Assembly: GCA_963764585.1 (NCBI GenBank)
Contig: CAVXTB010000016.1
Location: forward strand, 62,001-126,000
DNA length: 64,000 nt
Source of the DNA: JAOPZW01 sp963764585
GTDB lineage: Bacteria > Actinomycetota > Thermoleophilia > Solirubrobacterales > Solirubrobacteraceae
Reading direction: 5' to 3'
Positions within the stretch are counted from its first letter, which is position 1. Every line of letters starts with the position of its first letter. The translations under genes were made by a program, and so were the position numbers. Below the pieces are notes generated by a model. That model worked only from the letters and a program-made list of their open reading frames with translations. It was not told where the DNA came from and searched no databases. Below, piece after piece: positions 33,366 through 40,885 of the stretch.

Positions 33366-34345
33366 ACGACTTCCTCTCGTCCGCCGAGATCGACGCCCTC
33401 TTCGAGAAGGCCAGCCAGGGCAAGCTGCCCGTCGAGCCCACCGCCGTGGGCTCGGGGCGGCGCACGCGCTGGCTGCGCACCGTCGACTTCACGCGGCCGA
33501 GCAAGTTCGGCACCGACCACCAGCGCCGCCTGCGCCGCGTCGTCGAGATCTTCTGCGCGACGGCGTCGACGCGGATGTCGGGCGAGCACCGCATCCACCT
33601 GGACTTCGAGGTCATCGACGTCGGCCAGTTCACCTTCGCCAACGCGCTGGAGTCGGTCCCCGAGGCGTCGGTCGGGGCGGTGATCGAGGTCGCCGGGTCG
33701 GAGACCAAGATGCTCATGAGCACGGAGCTGATCCTCGTGCTCGAGGTCGTCGAGCGGCTGCTCGGCGGCACCGGCGACGCGATCGCCGAGCGCCGCCTGA
33801 CCGACATCGAGACCGTGCTGGCCCGCCGCCTCTTCGGCACGCTCGCCGAGTGCCTGTCGGCCACCTGGTTCGACGTCTGCGGCGACACGCTCGAGCTCGG
33901 GCGCATCGACCCGCTCAGCGAGGGCCCCGCGATCGTCCCGGCCTCCGAGCCGACGCTCGTCATCACCGTCGAGGCGCGCATGGGCCGCCGCTCGACGACG
34001 CTCGCGCTGCTCGTCCCCTTCGCGACGATCGCGCCCGTCGCCAACGCCTTCTCCAGCCGCGCGCAGGCCGCCGGCGTCACCGCCGACCCGCGCGACACCG
34101 CCGCCGTGCGCGCCGGCCTGCGCAGCGTCGACGTCGTCCTGCGCGCCGAGGTCGCCGACGCGAGCCTGTCGCTCGAGGAGGTCCTCGCGCTGCGCCCCGG
34201 CGACGTCGTCAAGCTCGACGGCCAGGTCGGCGACGACGTGACCGTCTACGCGGACGGCACGCCCGTCCACCGCGCCCGCGCGGGGCGCTCGGGCACCCGG
34301 CGCGCGATCCAGATCCTCGGTCCCCACACGGAGGGCGGCTCGTGA
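33362..34345 (+). CDS. fliM: Motor switch protein FliM
   Basis: 327 residues. The N-terminal LSSAEIDALFEKA is the CheY-P binding peptide ('lSqdeIdaLl'), followed by the CheC-like middle domain (VDFTRPSKFGTDHQRRLRRV) and the C-terminal FliN-like domain (LSLEEVLALRPGDVVKLDGQ). ATG overlaps the cheD stop. It forms the C-ring wall that binds CheY-P. Confidence 0.94.
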   Translation: MNDFLSSAEIDALFEKASQGKLPVEPTAVGSGRRTRWLRTVDFTRPSKFGTDHQRRLRRVVEIFCATASTRMSGEHRIHLDFEVIDVGQFTFANALESVPEASVGAVIEVAGSETKMLMSTELILVLEVVERLLGGTGDAIAERRLTDIETVLARRLFGTLAECLSATWFDVCGDTLELGRIDPLSEGPAIVPASEPTLVITVEARMGRRSTTLALLVPFATIAPVANAFSSRAQAAGVTADPRDTAAVRAGLRSVDVVLRAEVADASLSLEEVLALRPGDVVKLDGQVGDDVTVYADGTPVHRARAGRSGTRRAIQILGPHTEGGS

Positions 34346-35367
34346 GCAACGACGCTCCGCTGCTGCGCCTCGGGGGCTCCACCGCCGATGCCATCGAGGG
34401 CCTGCTGAAGACCTTCGCGCCCGACGGCATCCGTCGCGGCGCCGTGCACGCGCGCTCCGGCGCCGACGACGCCGCCGCCGGCCTGGTGCTGCCGGCCGTC
34501 GCGGCCGACGTCTCCTACGTCGACGGCGTCACGGGCGGCAACCTGTTCATGCTCCCGGTCGAGGGCGCGCGCCGCCTGGCCGCCGCGATGATGGGCCAGG
34601 ACCCCGACAGCGTCGAACTGGGCGGCGAGCTCTCAGAGCTCGAGCTCAGCGCGATCGGGGAGGCGATGAACCAGATGATGTCGGCCGCCGCCATGGCGAC
34701 CAGCGACGTGCTCGGCCAGGAGGTCGAGATCGCGCCGCCGCAGATCCGCACCGTGCAGACCGAGGCCGAGGCCGTCGCGCTCCTCGGGGCCAGCGGCTCG
34801 TCGCACATCCTGACCGCCGACGTCACCGTCCTCGGCGCGCCCTCGCGCCTGATCCAGCTGGTCCCCAACGCGTTCGTGGTCAAGATGTCGCGCGCGCTGG
34901 ACGAGCTGACGCAGGAGTACACCAGCGCGCCGCTGAGCGACTCGCTGCGCGCCGTTCCCGTGCGCGTGTGGGCCGAGCTGGGCCGCGCGCGCATGGCGGC
35001 GGGCGCCTCGGTGGGCGTCGCCACCGGTTCGGTCGTCGAGCTCGACCGCGAGGTCGACGATGCGATCGACCTCTACGTCGACGGCATGCGCTTCGCGACG
35101 GGCCGCCTGCTCGTCGCCGAGGACGGCAGCCTGCAGCTCGCGGTCGAGACCGTGATCGGGCTGCAGACGAGCGTCCCGCCTGCCGATCAATCACTTGAAC
35201 CCCAAATCGTTTCGGAGCCGGAAGCGCCGGTGGCCGAGGTCTCGGAGCCGGAAGTGACGGCTGCCGAGGTCCCGGAGCCGGAGGCGCCTGCCTCCGAAGT
35301 GGCGGAGCCGGAAGCCCCGGCCCCCGATCCAGAACCCCAACCCGCTACCGAAAGCATGGAGGTGTGA
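34342..35367 (+). CDS. fliY: Motor switch phosphatase FliY (CheC-like + FliN domains)
   Basis: 341 residues. The N-terminal part is CheC-like with one S-x3-E-x2-N site (LSAIGEAMNQMMSAAAMATS) and a Pro in EIAPPQ. The FliN domain lies near 220-285 (AVPVRVWAELGRARM, GSVVELDREVDDAIDLYVDG). The acidic C-terminus of about 55 residues is repetitive. FliY is the Gram-positive form of FliN with CheY-P phosphatase activity. Here a separate short FliN also exists at 38138. GTG overlaps the fliM stop. Confidence 0.9.
   Translation: MSNDAPLLRLGGSTADAIEGLLKTFAPDGIRRGAVHARSGADDAAAGLVLPAVAADVSYVDGVTGGNLFMLPVEGARRLAAAMMGQDPDSVELGGELSELELSAIGEAMNQMMSAAAMATSDVLGQEVEIAPPQIRTVQTEAEAVALLGASGSSHILTADVTVLGAPSRLIQLVPNAFVVKMSRALDELTQEYTSAPLSDSLRAVPVRVWAELGRARMAAGASVGVATGSVVELDREVDDAIDLYVDGMRFATGRLLVAEDGSLQLAVETVIGLQTSVPPADQSLEPQIVSEPEAPVAEVSEPEVTAAEVPEPEAPASEVAEPEAPAPDPEPQPATESMEV
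35212..35331 (+). repeat. 30-bp in-frame tandem repeats in the fliY tail
   Basis: Four degenerate 30-base copies starting near 35212, 35242, 35272 and 35302, encoding the 10-residue unit xEPEAPxxEV. They make an acidic, Pro-rich tail of unknown role. Confidence 0.8.
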
Positions 35368-35368
35368 C

Positions 35369-35728
35369 ATGGCCCGCGTCCTCGTCGTCGACGACGCTGC
35401 GTTCATGCGCAAGATGGTGAGCGATGCGCTCGCCAGCGGCGGCCACGAGATCGTCGGCGAGGCCGGCGACGGCGCAGAGGCCGTGGCTCGCTACCAGGAG
35501 CTTCGTCCCGAGGTGACGACGCTCGACATCACGATGCCCCAGAAGGACGGGCTCGAGGCCCTGCGCGAGATCATCGCGCTGGATCCCGGCGCTCGCGTCG
35601 TGATGTGCTCGGCCCTCGGCCAGGAGTCCAAGGTCCTCGAGTCGATCAAGCTCGGCGCCAAGGACTTCGTCGTCAAGCCGTTCCAGGCCGACCGCGTGCT
35701 GGGTGCCGTTGCCAAGGCGCTTGGCTAG
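35369..35728 (+). CDS. cheY: Chemotaxis response regulator CheY
   Basis: 119 residues, a single receiver domain. Acidic pair DD at 8-9, phospho-acceptor Asp 53 (TTLDITMPQKDG), switch Ser in MCSALGQ and the invariant Lys in FVVKPF. CheY-P binds FliM to change rotor direction. It starts directly after the fliY stop and ends the chemotaxis block before a terminator. Confidence 0.96.
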   Translation: MARVLVVDDAAFMRKMVSDALASGGHEIVGEAGDGAEAVARYQELRPEVTTLDITMPQKDGLEALREIIALDPGARVVMCSALGQESKVLESIKLGAKDFVVKPFQADRVLGAVAKALG

Positions 35729-35756
35729 AACGAACGTCCAAGGGTGGCGCGGCCTC

Positions 35757-35781
35757 TCAAGACCGCCCGCGACCTGCCGTT
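35757..35781 (+). promoter_or_regulatory. Sigma-28-type promoter ahead of a candidate small RNA
   Basis: TCAAGACC at 35757 and GCCGTTAA at 35776, spacing 19, seven of eight -10 bases matching the classical GCCGATAA. A strong terminator lies only about 50 nt past the expected start and no frame lies between. Confidence 0.6.
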
Positions 35782-35790
35782 AAGAGGGGC

Positions 35791-35866
35791 ACACCCCTAA
35801 GCAGTACCTTCCCACCTCACCCCCTTGTAGGACCTAGAGCGCCCCGGCACACCGGGGCGCTCCTCA
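35791..35866 (+). ncRNA. Candidate sigma-28-dependent small RNA
   Basis: Predicted transcript of about 75 nt between the promoter at 35757 and the terminator at 35837. It would have a C/U-rich unpaired segment (CTTCCCACCTCACCCCC) complementary to purine-rich ribosome sites, and a stable 3' hairpin. It lies between cheY and motA. It could instead be only a cheY 3' region with a cryptic promoter. Confidence 0.4.
35837..35862 (+). terminator. Rho-independent terminator after cheY
   Basis: A perfect 11-bp stem GAGCGCCCCGG/CCGGGGCGCTC with a CACA loop, then CTCATTT. It would end the cheW-cheY message and any transcript from the 35757 promoter. Confidence 0.85.
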
Positions 35867-35925
35867 TTTAACGGCCGCCGCCGATGACAACGGTGTCCGC
35901 CGTCCAACGTCTCGTGGACTCGGGC

Positions 35926-35950
35926 GAAAGATCCGCGGCCAGGAGCCGAT
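35926..35950 (+). promoter_or_regulatory. Sigma-28-type promoter of motA
   Basis: GAAAG at 35926 (first base off consensus) and GCCGATGA at 35945, spacing 19. The motA GTG is 15 nt after the first -10 base, predicting a leaderless message. Confidence 0.5.
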
Positions 35951-35959
35951 GACCGGACG

Positions 35960-36781
35960 GTGAAGGCTGCAACTGCCATCGGCATCGTCGCTGCGTGCGT
36001 CGGGATCCTGGGCGCCGCCATGATGGAGGGCACCTCGCCCGCCGCATTCATGAACATGCCCGCGATGATCCTCGTGTTCGTGGGCACGTTCGGTGCCACG
36101 TGCGCAGCCTGCGGCATGGAGGGGATGAAGAAGATCCCCGCCCTCTACAAGATCGCCTTCTCCGGCTCCGACCACCATCTCGCCGCCAAGGTGCGCGAGC
36201 TCGTGAGCCTCGCCGAGAAGGCGCGCCGCGACGGCCTTCTCGCGCTGGAGAGCGACCTCGAGCAGGTCGAGGACGAGTTCACCCGCAAGGGCCTGCAGCT
36301 CGTCGTCGACGGCACGGATCCCGATCTCGTGCGCGACATCCTCGAGGTCGAGGTCGACACCATGGCCGCCCGCCACAAGGAGGGCGCCGAGGTCTTCAAG
36401 ACCGCCGGCGGCTTCGCGCCGACCATGGGCATCATCGGGACGGTCATGGGGCTCGTGCACGTGCTCGAGAACCTGAGCGCGCCCGACACCCTCGGCCCCG
36501 CGATCTCCGGCGCCTTCATCGCGACGCTCATGGGCGTCGGCGCGGCCAACGTGGTGTTCCTGCCCGTGGCCGGCCGCCTGAAGGGCCTGTCGCACGCCGA
36601 GGTCCACGAGCGCAACCTCGTGCTCGAGGGCATCCTCTCGATCCAGGCGGGCGACAACCCGCGCGTGGTGGCCGAGAAGCTCATGAGCCTCGTGCCGCCC
36701 GCCGAGCGCGCCGCAGAGGACGACGCCAAGCCCAACCTGCGCGTCGCCGACGAGCCCGGCGCCGTCGCCGAGGCGGCATAG
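35960..36781 (+). CDS. motA: Flagellar stator protein MotA
   Basis: 273 residues with four membrane segments (near 5-22, 33-50, 150-172 and 183-203). GGFAPTMGIIGTVMGLVHVL carries the conserved Pro pair region, followed by FIATLMGVGAANVVFLPVAG. The cytoplasmic loop has charged residues that contact FliG. It forms the proton channel with MotB encoded next. Confidence 0.95.
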   Translation: MKAATAIGIVAACVGILGAAMMEGTSPAAFMNMPAMILVFVGTFGATCAACGMEGMKKIPALYKIAFSGSDHHLAAKVRELVSLAEKARRDGLLALESDLEQVEDEFTRKGLQLVVDGTDPDLVRDILEVEVDTMAARHKEGAEVFKTAGGFAPTMGIIGTVMGLVHVLENLSAPDTLGPAISGAFIATLMGVGAANVVFLPVAGRLKGLSHAEVHERNLVLEGILSIQAGDNPRVVAEKLMSLVPPAERAAEDDAKPNLRVADEPGAVAEAA

Positions 36782-36783
36782 CC

Positions 36784-37674
36784 ATGGCGTCCTCACGACG
36801 CCGCCGCGGCGCTCACGCCGAGGAGGAGCACGAGAACGACGAGCGCTGGCTGCTCACCTACGCGGACATGATCACGCTGCTGATGGCGCTGTTCATGGTC
36901 CTGTTCTCGATCTCGTCGGTGAACATCTCGAAGTTCGTGACCCTGCAGCACTCGCTGCAGGACGCGTTCTCCGGGCGCATCCTGCCCGGCGGGCGCTCGC
37001 TCAAGGAGAGCGGCGGCTCGACCACCGCGACCCAGATCGCCGAGAACACCCCGACGATCAAGCAGAGCGCCGCCGAGGCCGCGAGCAGCAAGGCCGCCAA
37101 GGCCGCCGCCGCCGCGCAGGCTGCCAAGGTCGAGCAGGAGAGCTTCAAGAAGCTCAAGGCCCGCGTCGACGAGTACACGAAGGCCCACGGGCTGAGCAGC
37201 AAGGTCTCGACGATCATCACCCGCGACGGCCTGGTCATCCGCCTGCTCACCGACAAGCTGCTGTTCGCCAGCGGCTCGGCGACCGTGCAGCCCGGCGGCC
37301 ACGGCCTGCTGGCGAAGGTCGGCGGGCTCCTGCGCGCCGAGAACCAGCACGAGATCCGCGTGCGCGGGTTCACCGATCCCGTCCCCATTCACACCGCCGC
37401 GTTCCCATCCAACTGGGAGCTGTCGGCCGGTCGCGCCGCGTCGGTCGTGCGCGCCTTCGCGCAGGCCGGCGTCGCCGCCGAGCGCATGGAGGCCGTCGGC
37501 CGCGCGTCGCTCGATCCCCTGACGACCAATGCGACCGCCGACGGACGCGCGCGCAACCGCCGCGTCGAGGTGCTGCTGCCGCGCGTGGCCACCGGCGCCG
37601 CCGCCGCGCAGGCCACCACGGCCGACGAGCGCCCGCGGTTCGCACCCGACTTCGGTCCGGAGAACCTCAAGTGA
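36784..37674 (+). CDS. motB: Flagellar stator protein MotB
   Basis: 296 residues. One membrane helix with the ion-binding Asp near 28 (RWLLTYADMITLLMALFMVLF in part), an Ala/Lys coil (about 95-125) and a C-terminal OmpA-like domain (IRVRGFTDPVPI, NWELSAGRAASVVRAF, GRARNRRVEVLL) that binds peptidoglycan. It follows motA by 2 nt. Confidence 0.95.
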   Translation: MASSRRRRGAHAEEEHENDERWLLTYADMITLLMALFMVLFSISSVNISKFVTLQHSLQDAFSGRILPGGRSLKESGGSTTATQIAENTPTIKQSAAEAASSKAAKAAAAAQAAKVEQESFKKLKARVDEYTKAHGLSSKVSTIITRDGLVIRLLTDKLLFASGSATVQPGGHGLLAKVGGLLRAENQHEIRVRGFTDPVPIHTAAFPSNWELSAGRAASVVRAFAQAGVAAERMEAVGRASLDPLTTNATADGRARNRRVEVLLPRVATGAAAAQATTADERPRFAPDFGPENLK

Positions 37675-38114
37675 AGTCCAAGCTCAAGTTCATCATCCCG
37701 ATCGTGCTCGTCCTCCTGGGCGGCACCTACAAGTTCGTCCTGGCCAAGCCGGGCCCCACGACCAAGCCCAAGGTCGACGGCGAGGTGTACGTCCTGCCCA
37801 AGGACTTCCTCATCAATCTCGCCGACGGCAAGTTCGCCAAGCTCGGCGTGGGCCTCGTCTTCGACGAGGGCTTCTCCGCGGCCCCGGCCAAGGCGGCCGA
37901 GGGCGGCGCCGCCGCGCCCGACGGCTACGGCGTCCTCACGCAGGAGGCCGTGGTGCGCGACATCGTCACCGACGTCGTCACCGACGAGAGCGCGGGCGAG
38001 CTGACCAGCCGCAAGGGCCGCGAGGACATCAAGGCCAAGATCCTCAAGCGCCTGAAGCAGCAGACCGATGTGAAGGTGCACGAAGTGCTGCTCACCGACA
38101 TCGCGGTGCAGTAG
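37671..38114 (+). CDS. fliL: Flagellar basal-body protein FliL
   Basis: 147 residues, starting with a GTG overlapping the motB stop. An N-terminal membrane helix (LKFIIPIVLVLLGGTYKFVL) is followed by a domain with YVLPKDFLINLADGKFAKLG and the C-terminal VKVHEVLLTDIAVQ, where FliL families end '...V~~VyFT~fv.Q'. It surrounds and stabilises the stator. Confidence 0.88.
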   Translation: MKSKLKFIIPIVLVLLGGTYKFVLAKPGPTTKPKVDGEVYVLPKDFLINLADGKFAKLGVGLVFDEGFSAAPAKAAEGGAAAPDGYGVLTQEAVVRDIVTDVVTDESAGELTSRKGREDIKAKILKRLKQQTDVKVHEVLLTDIAVQ

Positions 38115-38137
38115 CCCGTCCAGAACACGGAGACCCC

Positions 38138-38455
38138 ATGTCCAACGAGATCGAGTTCGCCCCCCTTGAGCCCGCCGCCGTCGGCGGCGCGAGCGTCACC
38201 GACCTCGAGCGTCTCAACGACGTCATGGTCGAGCTCACCGTCGAGGTAGGCCGCACGCGCATGACGCTCGGCCAGGCGCTGGCGCTGGGCCCGGGCTCCG
38301 TCGTGACCCTCGATCGCCTCGCGGACAAGCCGGTGGACCTGCTCGTCAACGGCAGGCCCATCGCCCGCGGCGAGGTCGTGGTCATCGACGAGGAGTTCGG
38401 CCTGCGCATCACCGAGGTCGTCGCTCCCAGCGGCGCCGAGGCCGAGGCGGCTTAG
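38138..38455 (+). CDS. fliN: Motor switch protein FliN (short form)
   Basis: 105 residues. LNDVMVELTVEVGRTRMTLG followed by LGPGSVVTLDRLADKPVDLL and GEVVVIDEEFGLRITEVV is the FliN/SpoA domain. It forms the base of the C-ring. FliY also carries a FliN domain, so two FliN-type subunits exist. GGAG 6 nt before the ATG. Confidence 0.94.
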   Translation: MSNEIEFAPLEPAAVGGASVTDLERLNDVMVELTVEVGRTRMTLGQALALGPGSVVTLDRLADKPVDLLVNGRPIARGEVVVIDEEFGLRITEVVAPSGAEAEAA

Positions 38456-38530
38456 GCCTCCCGGCTTTCCCCGGATCGTCACGGCGGCCGCTGCGGCGGC
38501 TGCTTCACTTGCCCATCCCGCGGGCGCCAC

Positions 38531-38562
38531 GCCGAGCCCGAGCATTGGGGGGCGGGCTCGGC
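38531..38562. terminator. Hairpin terminator between fliN and the IS element
   Basis: A perfect 10-bp stem GCCGAGCCCG/CGGGCTCGGC with a 12-base loop. It lies 75 nt past the fliN stop and could act for both converging units. Confidence 0.6.
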
Positions 38563-38590
38563 GACGCCCCGGGGACCCGGCCACCGCTAG

Positions 38591-38602
38591 GAGCCTGTTG
38601 AA
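38591..38602 (+). repeat. Left terminal inverted repeat of the IS
   Basis: GAGCCTGTTGAA, preceded by the CTAG target copy. It matches the complement of the right end over 12 bases. Confidence 0.85.
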
Positions 38603-38634
38603 GTTTCGTCCGGTCTGGTCGCGAGGCTGTGGGT

Positions 38635-39930
38635 ATGGCGCTTGCGGCGTTCGCGGTGCGGTCGGGCGATGAGACCCGGCAGGTGGGGATGGTCAGCGTC
38701 GATGATCTCGTTCCGGCCGATGACGAGTTGCGGCGGATCGAGGCGCTGGTGGACTGGGGTCATGTGCGCGAGACAGCCAGGCCGTTCTATCGGCCTGGTG
38801 GGGCGGGTCGGATGGGGATCGATCCGGCGGTGCTGGTCAAGCTCGCGCTCGTGCTGGCTTGGCGCGGGCTGCCGTCGATGCGCGAGACGCTCAGGGTCGC
38901 GCAAACCGACATGTCGATCCGCCGATTCTTGGGCTTCGGGTTGACCGAGCGGCTGCCGGATCACTCGACGTTCAGCCACGCCCAGACCAAGCGCTTTGCG
39001 GACTCGTCGGTGTTCGATCAGCTGTTTACCGCCGTGCTGCGGCAGTGCACCGAGGCGGGGCTGGTCGGCGGCCGGCGGCTGGTGGTCGACGGGACGCACA
39101 TCGAGGCCGACGCCGCGCTCAAGAGCTTGCGCGCCGAGCTTGAACTCGTCGAGAGCGACGATGACTGCGAGCGCGGCTGCGCGGAAGGGAGTGTGGTGGG
39201 CGACGCCGCGCAATCGCGGCCGCGTCTCGTGCTGGCCGAGCCGCGAACCGGCCCGACCCCCAAGCGCGTGGCGTCCAACGCCACGGCGGTGTCGCGCACC
39301 GATCCCGACGCCAAGCTGCGCCACAAGCCCGGGCAGCGCAAGCACCTGGTGCATCGCGGCCAGGTCGCCGTGGACCCCAAGCATCGGGTGATCGTCGCCG
39401 TCAAGGCAGAATCCGCGACCGGCAGCGAGGCCGACAGCCTCAAGGAGATCGTCACGCGCGCGAGGTTCGCCGGCCACGCGGTCAGCGAGCTTGCCGCGGA
39501 CAGCGGCTATGCCAGCGAGCACTCCTACGCCACCGTGGACGCGTTAAAGACGACAGCGCTCATCCCGCCGCAGCCGGGCGCCAAGCACGCCGCCGCCCTC
39601 GCCGCCCGCGAACGGATGCGCACCAAGACCGGGCGCGACGCGGCCTATGACCGCCAGGCACACGCCGAAGGCGCGATCGCAGAACTCAAACGCCACGGCG
39701 CGCACCGCGCCCGATGCCGCGGCACCCGCCTGGTCGAGCTGCAGTTGCTGGCCGCCGCGACCGCGATCAACCTCAAACGCCTCCTGGCCGCCCACGACGC
39801 CGCCGAACGTCGCAAGACCAACGACACGGCCACCCGCGCCGACGACATCCGCGCGCTCACCAGACTCCTCCTGGTCACCCTCGACGAGATCGGCCACCTC
39901 ACCACCACCGATCTTTCAACAGGCTCCTAG
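38635..39930 (+). CDS. Transposase (DDE, IS1182/IS5-like)
   Basis: 431 residues from ATG 38635, which has GAGG 8 nt upstream. The N-terminal domain is DUF772-like (DELRRIEALVDWGHVRE, LVKLALVLAWRGLPSMRETL, HSTFSHAQTKRF). Catalytic acids are likely in VVDGTHIEADA (about 153), LAADSGYASE (about 288) and AEGAIAELKRHGAHRARCRG (about 345). The frame runs through the right inverted repeat, and its TAG stop is supplied by the CTAG target duplication. It appears full length and active. Confidence 0.88.
   Translation: MALAAFAVRSGDETRQVGMVSVDDLVPADDELRRIEALVDWGHVRETARPFYRPGGAGRMGIDPAVLVKLALVLAWRGLPSMRETLRVAQTDMSIRRFLGFGLTERLPDHSTFSHAQTKRFADSSVFDQLFTAVLRQCTEAGLVGGRRLVVDGTHIEADAALKSLRAELELVESDDDCERGCAEGSVVGDAAQSRPRLVLAEPRTGPTPKRVASNATAVSRTDPDAKLRHKPGQRKHLVHRGQVAVDPKHRVIVAVKAESATGSEADSLKEIVTRARFAGHAVSELAADSGYASEHSYATVDALKTTALIPPQPGAKHAAALAARERMRTKTGRDAAYDRQAHAEGAIAELKRHGAHRARCRGTRLVELQLLAAATAINLKRLLAAHDAAERRKTNDTATRADDIRALTRLLLVTLDEIGHLTTTDLSTGS
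39915..39926 (-). repeat. Right terminal inverted repeat of the IS
   Basis: TTCAACAGGCTC, followed by the second CTAG copy. It is also the last coding stretch of the transposase. Confidence 0.85.
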
Positions 39931-40568
39931 TGGCCGTTGGACGAGAAGTGCATGTAGTCCTTGGTGTTCCCCGCCCACGCGCCGCCCCAGCCCCAGCCGA
40001 TCGATCCGAAGGCCGCGATCGCCCGACGCGTCACCATCCCGCGGCGGTGGTGGTCGCGATCGAAGAACTTCCTGGCCTTCGGGTCGCGGCTCTGGCCGCA
40101 GCCCACGTAGGGGTTCTCGACCGGGTTGACGTCGACCGCTAGGCCGTACGCGTGCATCGACCAGGTCCCCGTCCCGCGGCCGCCCGTGCAGGGCGAGGGG
40201 ACCGCCTGGCGGCAGTCGAACGAGCCGGTGACGTCGCCGTCGCGCGGCCGGCCCCGCTTCGGGCCGTACATGTCCTCCAGGCGCATGTGGCGAATCGGGA
40301 AGTGCAGGCGGTAGAGCGTGCCGAACGCGCGCGCCAGCGAGCCGGCCGCGCGCGCGTTGACGACGAGCTGGCCGGTATGCCGGCGTCCGTCGAAGCCCCA
40401 GTGCGAGACGGTCAGCAGCCGCAGGCCGGACAGCCCGACCGGGCAGTCGCGATGCCAGAAGCCCTCCGCCTGCAGCTCGGCCCGCACGGGCTGTGGCAGC
40501 GGCTCGATCGAGGCGGGAGGCGGCGCGAGCGCGAGCAGCGCCGCTGGGAGCGCGAAGACGCCGAGCAC
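39927..40568 (-). CDS. Exported M15-type peptidase (D-Ala-D-Ala carboxypeptidase-like)
   Basis: 213 residues from GTG 40568. A hydrophobic start (LGVFALPAALLALAPPPA) suggests a signal or anchor. The C-terminal domain has the zinc-site motifs SMHAYGLAVDVNPVENPY (His and Asp) and KDYMHFSS (His) of the M15 group that trims cell-wall peptides. The stop codon TAG is inside the CTAG target of the IS. It faces away from the fliO promoter region and has no sigma-28 site. A flagellar role is not indicated. Confidence 0.82.
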   Translation of the reverse strand: MLGVFALPAALLALAPPPASIEPLPQPVRAELQAEGFWHRDCPVGLSGLRLLTVSHWGFDGRRHTGQLVVNARAAGSLARAFGTLYRLHFPIRHMRLEDMYGPKRGRPRDGDVTGSFDCRQAVPSPCTGGRGTGTWSMHAYGLAVDVNPVENPYVGCGQSRDPKARKFFDRDHHRRGMVTRRAIAAFGSIGWGWGGAWAGNTKDYMHFSSNGH

Positions 40569-40631
40569 GGCGCCAGCGAACTCTACGCGCGCGGGCCGGC
40601 GTAAACGAGGTCAGCGCGCGTGCCAGGCTTC

Positions 40632-40656
40632 TCAAGCGACCTGTAGGGCGGCCGAG
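40632..40656 (+). promoter_or_regulatory. Sigma-28-type promoter before a 19-codon frame
   Basis: TCAAG at 40632 and GCCGAGGA at 40651 (T to G at the sixth -10 base), spacing 19. An ATG follows 16 nt after the first -10 base. Confidence 0.45.
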
Positions 40657-40666
40657 GAAACAGGTC

Positions 40667-40726
40667 ATGAACAAGCTCCGATCCGAGGAGCTCGAGCGCC
40701 TCGTCGGGCAGTTCACGCTGGCCTGA
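40667..40726 (+). CDS. Possible 19-residue peptide under sigma-28 control
   Basis: ATG 40667 opens a 19-codon frame, MNKLRSEELERLVGQFTLA, ending in TGA 40726. It is amphipathic and helical. The start is at the leaderless distance from the promoter at 40632 that is also seen at cheW, fliJ and motA. It could be a real micro-peptide, a leader controlling fliO, or chance. I know no homologue. Confidence 0.3.
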   Translation: MNKLRSEELERLVGQFTLA

Positions 40727-40820
40727 CGCGCCCACACATCCGACGCAGTGACGCGGGGCGCGGCCGAACGGTTGCGCCCCGCCTTCGCGTCAGCGATCCG
40801 ACGGCACTGGACGCTTGTCC

Positions 40821-40845
40821 TAAAGCCGCTCGCGGCGCGGCCGAT
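40821..40845 (+). promoter_or_regulatory. Sigma-28-type promoter of the fliO-flhF operon
   Basis: TAAAGCC at 40821 and GCCGATGA at 40840, spacing 19, a full match. It precedes the long export-gate operon. Confidence 0.7.
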
Positions 40846-40885
40846 GAAACGGGCGACTCGTCCCTCCCGAGTCGATCCGTCTCCA

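Larger units (their letters stand above)
38591..39926 (+). mobile_element. Insertion sequence, IS1182/IS5-like, 1336 bp, apparently intact
   Basis: One transposase gene flanked by inverted repeats (GAGCCTGTTGAA at 38591-38602 and its complement at 39915-39926, 12 bp perfect and then imperfect). CTAG at 38587-38590 and 39927-39930 is the likely 4-bp target duplication. It lies between fliN and an M15 peptidase gene, downstream of the stop codons of both, so insertion disrupted neither. Confidence 0.88.

Noticed and set aside
30248..34327. A 1359-codon open frame on the minus strand
   Set aside because: It lies antisense to cheR-cheA-cheC-cheD-fliM, which have intact motifs. Long antisense frames arise from high GC at third codon positions.
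35869..35887. TTTAACGG followed by GCCGATGA as an additional motA promoter
   Set aside because: Spacing between the boxes is only 11 nt. The pair at 35926/35945 has the standard 19.
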